The notes below the pieces were generated by a model. The model was not told where the DNA came from. It saw nothing but the letters and a program-made list of their open reading frames with translations, and did no database searches. The translations under genes and the position numbers were made by a program. Shown piece by piece: positions 44,706-52,884 of a stretch of 64,000 nt of DNA. Source of the DNA: Neptuniibacter sp048548695 (lineage in GTDB: Bacteria; Pseudomonadota; Gammaproteobacteria; Pseudomonadales; Balneatricaceae); NCBI RefSeq assembly GCF_048548695.1, contig NZ_JBLYIF010000011.1; one strand, given 5' to 3'. Numbering within the stretch: position 1 is the stretch's first letter; the number at the start of each line of letters is the position of its first letter.

Positions 44706-46403
44706 TTACTCCTCGACAGCCGTATACAACAACGGCAGATTATTCTGAGTGGCAGAGTTCAGTTGTATCACGGTGTGTGGCCCGACAGCACCGTCTGGGC
44801 TTAAGCCTTGGCTCAATTGAAAACGGCGAACCTGGCGCACTAAACTGTCATCATAAATAGCCGGTGCCTGATTCAGTGGTGAGCGACCCTGAATTAGCGC
44901 CAATTGCTCATCCAGCCAGGCCAACATCGGGCCGGTGCCCCCTGGCTGCAAAATCCCCGTGTAAGCTTCAGGTGTATGCCACAAAACGGCGAACTCGCCA
45001 TCCAGCCAAAGTTGCAAGTCAGCCAATTTTACCCAATGTGTTTTGCCCACCAGCCTGACCTTGGCCCGGTCCTTATGTACCGATTCCAAGGTGACAAAAT
45101 ATTTCTGTCCCTGGGGGTTAAACAGGCTTAGCACTGCCGGGCGGTTAAGCCGGACTAAGTCATCCAGCCGCGAAACAGTAAACATACAACGCAATCCCTG
45201 GCTTTCGGCAAACCGACAAACACCGGGATTATCCCGTGGGTTGTAATCAATATTCCATAGTTTAAGCAGGTCCTGATAAGCCAATACCTGTGTCAGTGCA
45301 GCATGTTCGTTATCCTGCCAGGTCCAGTTGGACGGGTTGGATAATTCAGGTATAGCCGGTTCGGACTGTGCCGTTTGATGGTCAGAAACTCCGGCGCTGG
45401 CGGCGGAGGCAACAGGCATCTGCTGCGCCTCAGCAACCGGTTTATGCTGCACCGGGGCTACGGTCGATGCGGGGGTTAACTGATCCAGTAATGCCTGGCC
45501 CTGAGGGGTAAAGGCAACGCCAACCAGAAGCAGCAGACCGAGTGCCAGCCCTGCAACCTTACCCACCCTGCCAGACTTAACTGCATGTGCCTTGCTGCCT
45601 TCTCCAAACACTTCATGAGCCGCTTTGCCCAGCGTTTCGGATCGTACCTTATTCTCTCGCTGCACATAGGTGCCGAGCAGAGCCCGGTCACATACGATAT
45701 TAACCAGCCGTGGGATACCCTTAGTAAGCTGATACAGGCGCTTAATGGATGCTGCAGGAAACAACTGGCACTCAACACCGGCAATGGACAAACGATGAGA
45801 GATATAGCCTGCCAATTCATCCTGCCGCAATGCCCTTAAATGGTAACGCGCCGTGATTCGCTGATTTAACTGCCGTAGTTCCGGACGCTGCAATAAGTCC
45901 AATAGCTCTGGCTGGCCAATCAAAATGATCTGCAATAATTTTTGCGTATTAGTTTCAAGATTGGTGAGCAAGCGGATAGTTTCCAGTACATCCACCGACA
46001 AGTTCTGTGCTTCATCGATAATTAATACGGTGTGCCGGTTACTGCGATAATTTTCCAGCAAATGCTGATTAAGTGCATCAACATATTCCTTCATCTCACT
46101 GGAGCCGCTGTAACTGATCGCCAAATCATCGCAGATGGCGGACAGCAGTTCTTTAACGGTGTATTTCGGGTTCAGCACCAGAGCAATTTCCGTCTGCTCC
46201 GGCATCTGCTCCAGCAAGCAGCGGCAGACGGTGGTTTTGCCGGTGCCCACTTCTCCGGTCAGCAAGATAAAACCACCATTACTACCGACCCCATATAGCA
46301 GGTGCGCCAGCGCCTCTCGGTGCTGTTCACTCATATATAGGAAGCGAGGATCCGGTGCGATGGAAAAAGGCGCTTCTGTCAGACCAAAATAGTTGTTGTA
46401 CAT
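44706..46403 (-). CDS. gspA: Type II secretion accessory ATPase GspA/ExeA
   Basis: This 565-residue protein has an N-terminal AAA ATPase (Walker A GEVGTGKTT near residue 47, Walker B LIIDEAQNLS) and a TM helix near residues 281-300. A periplasmic C39-peptidase-like segment (about 360-460) without an obvious active site follows, then a C-terminal peptidoglycan-binding domain (RRFQLSQGLSPDGAVGPHT). The family remodels peptidoglycan for secretin assembly. It is divergent from the VpsR-like gene. The core gsp genes are not in this window. Confidence 0.92.
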   Translation of the reverse strand: MYNNYFGLTEAPFSIAPDPRFLYMSEQHREALAHLLYGVGSNGGFILLTGEVGTGKTTVCRCLLEQMPEQTEIALVLNPKYTVKELLSAICDDLAISYSGSSEMKEYVDALNQHLLENYRSNRHTVLIIDEAQNLSVDVLETIRLLTNLETNTQKLLQIILIGQPELLDLLQRPELRQLNQRITARYHLRALRQDELAGYISHRLSIAGVECQLFPAASIKRLYQLTKGIPRLVNIVCDRALLGTYVQRENKVRSETLGKAAHEVFGEGSKAHAVKSGRVGKVAGLALGLLLLVGVAFTPQGQALLDQLTPASTVAPVQHKPVAEAQQMPVASAASAGVSDHQTAQSEPAIPELSNPSNWTWQDNEHAALTQVLAYQDLLKLWNIDYNPRDNPGVCRFAESQGLRCMFTVSRLDDLVRLNRPAVLSLFNPQGQKYFVTLESVHKDRAKVRLVGKTHWVKLADLQLWLDGEFAVLWHTPEAYTGILQPGGTGPMLAWLDEQLALIQGRSPLNQAPAIYDDSLVRQVRRFQLSQGLSPDGAVGPHTVIQLNSATQNNLPLLYTAVEE

Positions 46404-46662
46404 CGAGGCCCCGGTGCTGAGAAATACTGCATAGACTTAATGACAGTTTACATCCTAATTGTTAATTCGTTGTGTATTAATATACACAGCACCGGGCACC
46501 TGTAAGTTTTTATTAAAGTTTTCATTAAATTTTGTTCAGCTTGTGTACAGTTTACATGCGAAGGTTTCAGTCATAATGACCATCCTGTAACTACAATTAG
46601 ATACATAAGGACATACCGCGACGGAATTACCCGCTGCACCAGCCCCCCCTAATGGTGACGTC
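46404..46662. promoter_or_regulatory. Divergent control region of gspAB and the VpsR-like gene
   Basis: Two exact copies of ACAGTTTACAT (46443-46453 and 46547-46557) bracket the inverted repeat GTGTAT-TAAT-ATACAC (46472-46487). A related TGTTTACAT occurs at 48475-48483 ahead of the metalloprotease leader. These are candidate regulator sites; no definite promoter core is called. Confidence 0.45.
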
Positions 46663-48039
46663 ATGAATACGGAATTCTCACTTGCGAACCCAAGTGATAC
46701 GACGGTTCGTAAAGCGCTCTATCTAGATTTGGCTGAGTATCACCAAAACGACATTGATACCTTTGAGTTTTCAAACTGGGCGATCGACCGGGTGACGAAC
46801 CTGCATCAGGCTAAATCCCATATGGAGCATTACCCCTATCTTGTCGGCATGGTATACCTCAGTAACCTGACACCTGAACAGCACGAGCAGATTATTACCA
46901 TCATTAATTCCGACTACACCCGTAGCTGGATTGCTCTGATTGAACATCGCGATCTGCTGGATAGCCAATTCCGGCGTCTGATCTATGAGAACTTCTATGA
47001 CTACTTCACCCTGCCACTAAAAGACAACTTCCGGTTTTTGAAAACCGTACTGGGGCATGCCTATGGCATCGCCTATTTACGCGCAATAGAGCATGATGCT
47101 GCAGAGGAATACACCGAATACTCTGAAATGGTGGGTGCCAGCAACAAAATTCGCCAAGTGTTCGATGGTATTCGTAAAGTCGCCGGTGTCGATGCCCCGG
47201 TATTAATCAGCGGAGATACCGGTACCGGCAAAGAAATGGTGGCGCGGGCGATTCATCAACGCTCCGACCGGGCCGAGGGACCTTTTATCGCAGTTAATTG
47301 TGGTGCCCTGCCAGATACCTTGATTCACGCAGAGTTGTTTGGCTTTGAAAAAGGTGCCTTTACCGGTGCCTATAAACAGAAGATTGGTAAGATTGAAGCC
47401 GCTCAGGGTGGCACGATATTCCTCGATGAAATTGGTGATTTGCCGCTAGAACTTCAGGTTTATCTACTGCGGTTTCTGGAAGAGTCCACCATCGAGCGTC
47501 TGGGTGGCAACGACAGTCATCATGTGAATGCCCGCATCATCGCCGCCAGCCATGTCAACTTAGAAGAAGCGGTCGATCAGGGGCATTTTCGCGAAGATCT
47601 GTTTTATCGCCTGAATGTACTGAATATCCATGTCCCCTCTCTGGCAGAGCGATTTGAAGATATTGAGCTACTGGCGTATTACTTCTTTCGCAAGTTTTCC
47701 GATGAATATGGCTTGAACGCTCAAGGCTTTACCCGCAAGGCATTAATGGCGATGAACAGCCATCCCTGGCCCGGTAATATCCGTGAGATGATCAACCGTA
47801 TTCGCCGTGCATTAGTCATGACTGAAAACCGTTTGATTACCCCCGCTGACCTTGGCCTTGATCTTGGTTATACACCGGTAGATGTTGTGTCATTGGATGA
47901 GGCACGGCAAAAAGCCGAAGAGGTAGCGATCAAAAGCACCTTGCACTACGCCCATAACAATATTTCCAAAACCGCCAAGATGCTGGGCATCTCACGCGTT
48001 ACCCTATACCGACTCATTGACAAATACGGACTGAAATAA
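46663..48039 (+). CDS. VpsR-like enhancer-binding protein with degenerate receiver domain
   Basis: This 458-residue protein has three domains. The N-terminal ~125 residues look like a response-regulator receiver that lacks the phosphorylatable aspartate: VGMVYLSNL stands where the Asp would be, and YDYFTLPLK where the conserved Lys lies. The AAA+ domain (about 150-390) has GDTGTGKE and an intact GAFTGA loop, and a Fis-type helix-turn-helix (ISKTAKMLGISRVTLYRLI) ends the protein. This matches VpsR of Vibrio, which binds c-di-GMP and works without classical phosphorylation. Context of gspAB, a riboswitch-led protease and GGDEF proteins fits such a regulator. VpsR identity is my inference; the enhancer-binding family is certain. 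Confidence 0.85.
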   Translation: MNTEFSLANPSDTTVRKALYLDLAEYHQNDIDTFEFSNWAIDRVTNLHQAKSHMEHYPYLVGMVYLSNLTPEQHEQIITIINSDYTRSWIALIEHRDLLDSQFRRLIYENFYDYFTLPLKDNFRFLKTVLGHAYGIAYLRAIEHDAAEEYTEYSEMVGASNKIRQVFDGIRKVAGVDAPVLISGDTGTGKEMVARAIHQRSDRAEGPFIAVNCGALPDTLIHAELFGFEKGAFTGAYKQKIGKIEAAQGGTIFLDEIGDLPLELQVYLLRFLEESTIERLGGNDSHHVNARIIAASHVNLEEAVDQGHFREDLFYRLNVLNIHVPSLAERFEDIELLAYYFFRKFSDEYGLNAQGFTRKALMAMNSHPWPGNIREMINRIRRALVMTENRLITPADLGLDLGYTPVDVVSLDEARQKAEEVAIKSTLHYAHNNISKTAKMLGISRVTLYRLIDKYGLK

Positions 48040-48065
48040 AGCAGGCTGGCCAAAAGCCGCTTTTT
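48039..48065 (+). terminator. Probable intrinsic terminator of the VpsR-like gene
   Basis: The stem AAGC-A-GGCT / AGCC-GCTT, with a single bulged A and a 7-base loop, runs into a T tract immediately at the stop codon. Confidence 0.6.
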
Positions 48066-48216
48066 GTTTCACTGGCTTTACATTTTCAACCGGCCACAAA
48101 CCTGCATTAAATTTTATGCAATTGTTTTCATTGCATTTTTTTTATATGGCTCAATCTTTGCGATATTCCTTGCACCATCATTGAATATCGCCCATAGCGG
48201 GGCTACCGGTTTGAAT

Positions 48217-48408
48217 ATGAAAGAATTGCTACCCAGTACCGAGCATCAGGCTGAAGACGAAGAGTCCGGCACTGTAGTTGCCGCGCAGTTCCGTCCTGTT
48301 GCCGGCCGCCACCTGCGGCGTACTAACCACAAAAAATCCAACCCGTCTGAAGTCTTCATTGTCCTTTGGGACGAACTGGACAGTGTCCATCCACACGATC
48401 ATTTCTGA
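48217..48408 (+). CDS. Small hypothetical protein
   Basis: A possible 63-residue acidic-to-basic protein (MKELLPSTEHQAEDEESG through VLWDELDSVHPHDHF). The frame opens further upstream at a TTG (48064) with a hydrophobic stretch, but that start lies inside a terminator and is unlikely. No domain is recognised and the ribosome-binding site is weak. It may not be a gene. Confidence 0.3.
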   Translation: MKELLPSTEHQAEDEESGTVVAAQFRPVAGRHLRRTNHKKSNPSEVFIVLWDELDSVHPHDHF

Positions 48409-48891
48409 ACTTCGCGTCTCCTTCCCTATTTTCTCCCTGCGTTAACAACTGCCCTCCCACTGCATCCCCCGTGCTGTTTACATGTTGTTAATCTATATCA
48501 AACAAACGCTTGTTTTATTCCACAATTGTATAAGACTTGTACAGTTGTAAATGCTAGGATGCACCTAAGTTCACAGATGTGACATGTTGTACAGTCGTTG
48601 AACAGGTTTGACGCTGGTAGCAGGCGCCCACCGAGCGGAACGGGTTAGGGGAACACATCAAGGCTGATTATGCGGCTACGGCTGTAACAAAATTCAATAC
48701 AAAACTTATGTAAGGCGGGTGGGAAAACAGTACCACCTTGAAAGATCCTCTTCCGAAAGGGCACAACCCGAGTAATTGGGTGTCGCAAAGCTCCGGATCC
48801 TCCTTGTGAGGATGGCCGAACTACCGAAGGAGAGCGTTTCCGACAGATTTTGCGCGTTGGGGATCTTAGCTTAAATGTTGCGGAGATTCCC
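48409..48891. other. Long leader region of the metalloprotease gene
   Basis: No protein gene is seen. It includes a TGTTTACAT box (48475-48483), an AT-rich promoter-like stretch around 48500-48560, a GGTGG/CCACC hairpin (about 48717-48737), the candidate c-di-GMP aptamer (48748-48834) and the ribosome-binding site GGAG (48882-48885). Confidence 0.5.
48748..48834 (+). ncRNA. Candidate c-di-GMP-I (GEMM-I) riboswitch aptamer
   Basis: The order of conserved blocks matches the GEMM-I class. A closing stem CTCTTC/GGAGAG (48748-48753 with 48829-48834) is followed by GGGCACAACC, then a hairpin ACCCGA-GTAA-TTGGGT (48766-48781) capped by a GNRA tetraloop, and then GTCGCAAAGCTCCGG. The variable stem ATCCTC/GAGGAT leads into GGCCGAACTACC. 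The Vibrio Vc2 aptamer as I recall it has the same succession (GGGCAAACC, GAAA loop, GACGCAAAGCCTCCGG, closing strand). The 11-base tetraloop receptor is not obvious. The next ATG is 57 bp downstream. Confidence 0.62.
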
Positions 48892-51162
48892 ATGAAAAAG
48901 CGGCTTTCCCTTGTTGCTGTCCTTGGCATGTGTGCCACTGTATATTCTGCAGGCTATCTGCAAACGAGCACCCAATCTTCAGTGCCCGCATTGTCTACTG
49001 TTGAAGGACAATTGATCCGAATCGTCGAAGACTTTGCCTCCGGTGATTATCGTGAGCACAACTTCGTACAAACCAGCACGGGTGAACGTATCTCCCTACA
49101 AGGACTCGAGTTGCCTGAACATCTTTTAACAGGCCAACCAGTCATCCTGAATAACATCACTGCTGATGCCGGACATAAAGCCGTTGCTGCTGACACCAGC
49201 CTGATAGTCATGGGCGCTAATGGTGCCGAGTCCGCCGGCAGCGAAGGCATTCTGAGCGGTAGTTTAGGCGAACGTAAAGTCGCAGTACTGATGGTGAATT
49301 TTCAGGATCAACCCAGTGACAAACCCTGGTCCGCTGCACAGGTTGATAACAATGTATTCACTCAGGTGAACGACTTTATTCAGGAAAACTCCTATAACCA
49401 AACCTGGTTAAGCGGCAATGTGTTTGGCTGGTATACCGTACCCGTTGATGGTTATGCCGGTAGCTGTCCCTCCAACTGGGATGACCTGGCGATGAATATG
49501 GCAACAGGTGCCGGCGTTAACCTAAGTGGTTATGATCACCTGATCTTTATGTTGCCACCGGGCAGCAACTGTAGCACCAATGCTGGCACCATTGGCGGCT
49601 CCCCCTCCCGGGCCTGGATCAGCTCGGCGCTGGACACCCGTGTTGTCGCACATGAGTTCAGCCATAATCTGGGGTTGTACCATGCACATGCCATGGACTG
49701 CGTAGGCGATACTGAAACCACCAGTTGTACCAATCTAATCTACGGTGACTTCCTGGATATCATGGGTAGCCAGATTGGCCATATGAATGCATTTAACAAA
49801 ACCCGCCTGGGTTGGCTGGACTATGGTGTATCGCCCGATATTACAACTGTGACCAGCTCTGGCACCTACCAAATTTCGCCGATCGCCAGTAATACCAATG
49901 AGGTTAAAGCACTGCGTATCCCACGTGGCACTGACGCCTCCGGCGCACAACGCTGGTACTACCTTGAGTACCGTCAGCCTATCGGTTGGGACAGTGAGCC
50001 GTTTGAACCAGGACTGTACAAATACCCTGAAAACATTGCCAATGGTGTCATTATCCACACCGCAACTGAAGGCGATGGCAACAGTAGTTACCTGTTAGAT
50101 ATGACCCCGGAAACCGTCACTGTATTGCCTGGTTTTGACCTTTATGATGCGGCACTGGAAGTCGGTCAGAGCTTTACCGATTCAGACGCGGGCATTACCG
50201 TCAATGTCGTCACCAATGACAGCAATGGCATCACCGTTGCCATTGCCATGGATGACCAGCCAGCACCCAGCAATACCGCACCTGTTGCGCAAAATGACAG
50301 TGCCACCACCAGCGAAAGTGCTGCAGTAAGCATTGCCGTACTGGCTAATGACAACGATGCCGATGGTGACAATCTGAGCATTACCGGTACCAGTGGTGTG
50401 AATGGCAGTGTCAGCATCAGTGGTGGCAATTTGATATTCACCCCCAATACCGGCTTTAGTGGCGTTGAAACCTTCAGCTACAGCATCAGTGATGGTAACG
50501 GCGGCAGCGACTCTGCCAATGTCAGTGTTAATGTAACCGCCAGTAACAACGCGCCGGTGGCAGTCAATGACAGCGCCTCAACCCAGGCCAATACCAGTGT
50601 TTCGATTGCAGTACTGGCCAATGACTATGATGCGGATGGTGACGCCCTGAGTATTACCGGCACCAGCGGAGTAAATGGCGGCGTCACCATCAGTGGTGGC
50701 AACCTGGTGTTTACCCCGGCAAACGGTTTTAGCGGCACTGAAATATTTAACTACAGCGTTACTGATGGCCAGGGCGGTTATGCTACCGGGTCTGTTTCCG
50801 TCACTGTCAGTGCCTCAGCCAACAACGCCCCGCTGGCACAGAACGACTTGGTAACCATCAGCAGTAAAACCAGTGTCATCATTGCGGTACTATCCAATGA
50901 CAGTGACCCAGAGGGTGACAGCCTGAGCCTGGTCAGCTTTGATCAAGGCCGCTATGGCAGCGTGTCCCGCAATGGTAACCAGTTGATTTACACCCCAGGT
51001 AAACGCTTTAAAAGCAGTGATACCTTCAGTTATACCATCAGTGATGGCAACCTGAGCGCCAACGCCAGTGTGACCATCCAACTGTCTGACAGCGGTAGCG
51101 ATGGCACCACCAGCGGCGGCAGTAAAGGCGGCGGTAAAGGTGGCAAGGGCCCCAACAAATAA
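48892..51162 (+). CDS. Secreted zinc metalloprotease (M11/gametolysin-like) with three cadherin-like repeats
   Basis: This 756-residue protein has a signal peptide (MKKRLSLVAVLGMCATVYSA). The catalytic domain has the extended zinc motif HEFSHNLGLYH (residues 254-264) and a Met-turn-like DIMGS segment further on, as in metzincins of the M11 type. From about residue 461 come three tandem Ig/cadherin-like repeats of about 95 residues, each starting NxAPxAxND and ending in a DGxGG strand. The tail is Gly/Lys-rich (SGGSKGGGKGGKGPNK). The ATG at 48892 has GGAG six bases before it; the frame extends upstream into the leader. It is a likely type II secretion substrate under riboswitch control, by inference. 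Confidence 0.88.
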   Translation: MKKRLSLVAVLGMCATVYSAGYLQTSTQSSVPALSTVEGQLIRIVEDFASGDYREHNFVQTSTGERISLQGLELPEHLLTGQPVILNNITADAGHKAVAADTSLIVMGANGAESAGSEGILSGSLGERKVAVLMVNFQDQPSDKPWSAAQVDNNVFTQVNDFIQENSYNQTWLSGNVFGWYTVPVDGYAGSCPSNWDDLAMNMATGAGVNLSGYDHLIFMLPPGSNCSTNAGTIGGSPSRAWISSALDTRVVAHEFSHNLGLYHAHAMDCVGDTETTSCTNLIYGDFLDIMGSQIGHMNAFNKTRLGWLDYGVSPDITTVTSSGTYQISPIASNTNEVKALRIPRGTDASGAQRWYYLEYRQPIGWDSEPFEPGLYKYPENIANGVIIHTATEGDGNSSYLLDMTPETVTVLPGFDLYDAALEVGQSFTDSDAGITVNVVTNDSNGITVAIAMDDQPAPSNTAPVAQNDSATTSESAAVSIAVLANDNDADGDNLSITGTSGVNGSVSISGGNLIFTPNTGFSGVETFSYSISDGNGGSDSANVSVNVTASNNAPVAVNDSASTQANTSVSIAVLANDYDADGDALSITGTSGVNGGVTISGGNLVFTPANGFSGTEIFNYSVTDGQGGYATGSVSVTVSASANNAPLAQNDLVTISSKTSVIIAVLSNDSDPEGDSLSLVSFDQGRYGSVSRNGNQLIYTPGKRFKSSDTFSYTISDGNLSANASVTIQLSDSGSDGTTSGGSKGGGKGGKGPNK

Positions 51163-51173
51163 TTGCACAACAA

Positions 51174-51200
51174 AAAGGGCACCTTACGGTGCCCTTTCTT
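51174..51200. terminator. Bidirectional intrinsic terminator
   Basis: A 10-bp stem AAAGGGCACC/GGTGCCCTTT with a TTAC loop lies between the convergent metalloprotease and repeat-protein genes, with A- and T-rich flanks. Confidence 0.9.
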
Positions 51201-51214
51201 ATTGCAGCAGACCT

Positions 51215-52525
51215 TTAAGGTAAAGGCAGCAGGTATGGGTTGTCATCGGGATGCGGACAAGCCGATGGCAAGCCTGGGGTGCTTGAGTAACAGATTGAGC
51301 AATCTGCATCATCAGATGCAAACACACCTGTACCCGAGAACACACCCTGCGCAGTGACACCTGCGGTGTTACTGAACAATGCTTCTGGTGTATCTAACAG
51401 GTCAGCCAGTACGGTGTAGACCGAATGGGTACCCGGATCCCACATCATGGTGTCGCCGGTAGGTGCAGCCGGGAAGTAACACAGTGATAGTGGGTAACTT
51501 TCACCTGCCAGCAGATTTGGCAGTGGCATTGGGCTATCCAACGCGACTGTATCTGTCAGCATGACATTGGTGAGCGTTTCATCAGCACCTGTATTGGTGA
51601 CTGTGATATCAACACAGGCTTCAACACCAAGGATAGTGCCACCGTCATGAGGGACCTCAACCAGACGAATCATTGGGTCACCACAAGATTTCACGATGTC
51701 GATAGAAGGCGGCGCAAAATCCGGACAGGTAGTATTGCCGTCATCGCTAACTGATGGCTCGTGCGCAAACTCAGTATCCGCACTGACAGTCACTTCGTTA
51801 TAACCCGAAGCTGGCAGCGGGCTTGGCACCGTACAGGCCACGTTAATGACCGCAGAAGCGCCTTCAGCCAAAGACACCGGTACATTACTGATATTACAAC
51901 CCGCAATGGACTCATTGACCTGGAAGTTACTTAAAATACCGTCACCGGTATTGGTTACGGTAACTTCATAGTTATAGGTTGCACCATCAGCACCACCGTT
52001 AACTAACACCGGTGCTGCAGGACAGTCTTTGACAACATCGATATCAGGGTCACCCGGAAAATAGCAGAATGAGATATGGCTTAAGCCACTGTTTTTGCCA
52101 TTTTGGGGGTTAACTGGTGAGTGCAGGTTACCATCCGCATTGATGCCGGAACCGTCATAGTCATACAGGTTACCGCCGATCGGACCACCCTTAACAAAAA
52201 TACCGTGTATCGTGCCCTGAAAGTTCGACCAGGAAAACGTATTGTTACTGCCCAATACGATAGTTACCCAATCATTATTCAGGTATTGGTCCGGGCTAAG
52301 TTTTACCTCCAATAACCCGGGTACATCACCGTAGAGATCTAAACAAGTTAGATTACCCTCATGTACCATAGGCGTAATGCCACCCGGAACCGTAGCCGTT
52401 CCGGCGTAGTCCTGAAGGTCCGCATACGCAGTCATACTCCACATCAAAGCCAATACGGCACCGGCAAATCCCAGGCCGCACCGCTTAATGTAAGCAGCTA
52501 TTGCGTGTTTATTAAGCAGGGACAT
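51215..52525 (-). CDS. Secreted cysteine-rich protein with DUF11-like repeats
   Basis: This 436-residue protein has a signal peptide (TM-like segment to MTAYADLQ). Residues about 35-150 form a domain I do not recognise. Two DUF11-type beta-sandwich repeats follow: DIDVVKDCP...YNYEVTVTNTGDG (about 160-265) and SIDIVKSCG...VCVD-type ITVTNTGADE (about 270-400). The C-terminal tail is cysteine-containing (DDADCSICYSSTPGLPSACP). AGGAGGG gives a strong ribosome-binding site. It is probably exported or surface-associated; the function is unknown. It shares a terminator with the metalloprotease gene. Confidence 0.7.
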   Translation of the reverse strand: MSLLNKHAIAAYIKRCGLGFAGAVLALMWSMTAYADLQDYAGTATVPGGITPMVHEGNLTCLDLYGDVPGLLEVKLSPDQYLNNDWVTIVLGSNNTFSWSNFQGTIHGIFVKGGPIGGNLYDYDGSGINADGNLHSPVNPQNGKNSGLSHISFCYFPGDPDIDVVKDCPAAPVLVNGGADGATYNYEVTVTNTGDGILSNFQVNESIAGCNISNVPVSLAEGASAVINVACTVPSPLPASGYNEVTVSADTEFAHEPSVSDDGNTTCPDFAPPSIDIVKSCGDPMIRLVEVPHDGGTILGVEACVDITVTNTGADETLTNVMLTDTVALDSPMPLPNLLAGESYPLSLCYFPAAPTGDTMMWDPGTHSVYTVLADLLDTPEALFSNTAGVTAQGVFSGTGVFASDDADCSICYSSTPGLPSACPHPDDNPYLLPLP

Positions 52526-52884
52526 ACCGCTACCCTCCTTTCGCTTTGATTGCTTGTACCAGCGACTTTGGCTGGTACAGACGACCGTTTTCGAAATGCC
52601 GCCTTGCGGCGTATCTGCTAGCAGGGAGGCATTCCGCTCCCGCTCTCGTGATCAGGGTCCTTAGACAAAGGCCACAAGGAGCTCAGAAATAGCAATGCAT
52701 AACTCACACCAGACTGGTATGTACATGAAATACCAAGGTTTTATAAAAGACTAAAATCGGCAAATGACAATAACTGTCAGGAAGGTGTTACATATCCCGA
52801 GATAACACCACTTTAGTGTTCAGAATATGTAACGGATAGTACGGCAAGTCACTGAAACAACTTGCCAACCAAACGGTATAACCC
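52526..52884. other. Intergenic region with the structured leader of the repeat-protein gene
   Basis: No gene is visible. The part nearest the repeat-protein gene (52529-52680, minus strand) is rich in hairpins. The rest, up to the DUF808 stop, is unremarkable AT-rich sequence. Confidence 0.4.
52529..52680 (-). other. Highly structured 5' leader, possible cis-regulatory RNA
   Basis: Read on the minus strand it contains the palindrome CTGCTAGCAG, a GCCGC-AAG-GCGGC hairpin and an 8-bp stem GTACCAGC/GCTGGTAC with a 7-base loop. It ends at the ribosome-binding site AGGAGGG, for which an upstream CCTCC could act as an anti-Shine-Dalgarno. It does not match the GEMM pattern or another class I can name. 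Confidence 0.4.

Noticed and set aside
48064..48216. N-terminal extension of the small hypothetical protein, with a hydrophobic helix
   Set aside because: It would start at TTG inside the T tract of a probable terminator and has no ribosome-binding site.
52529..52680. Second c-di-GMP-I riboswitch ahead of the DUF11-repeat protein
   Set aside because: The GCAAAGC block and the GNRA hairpin in the right order are missing, so I describe it only as a structured leader.
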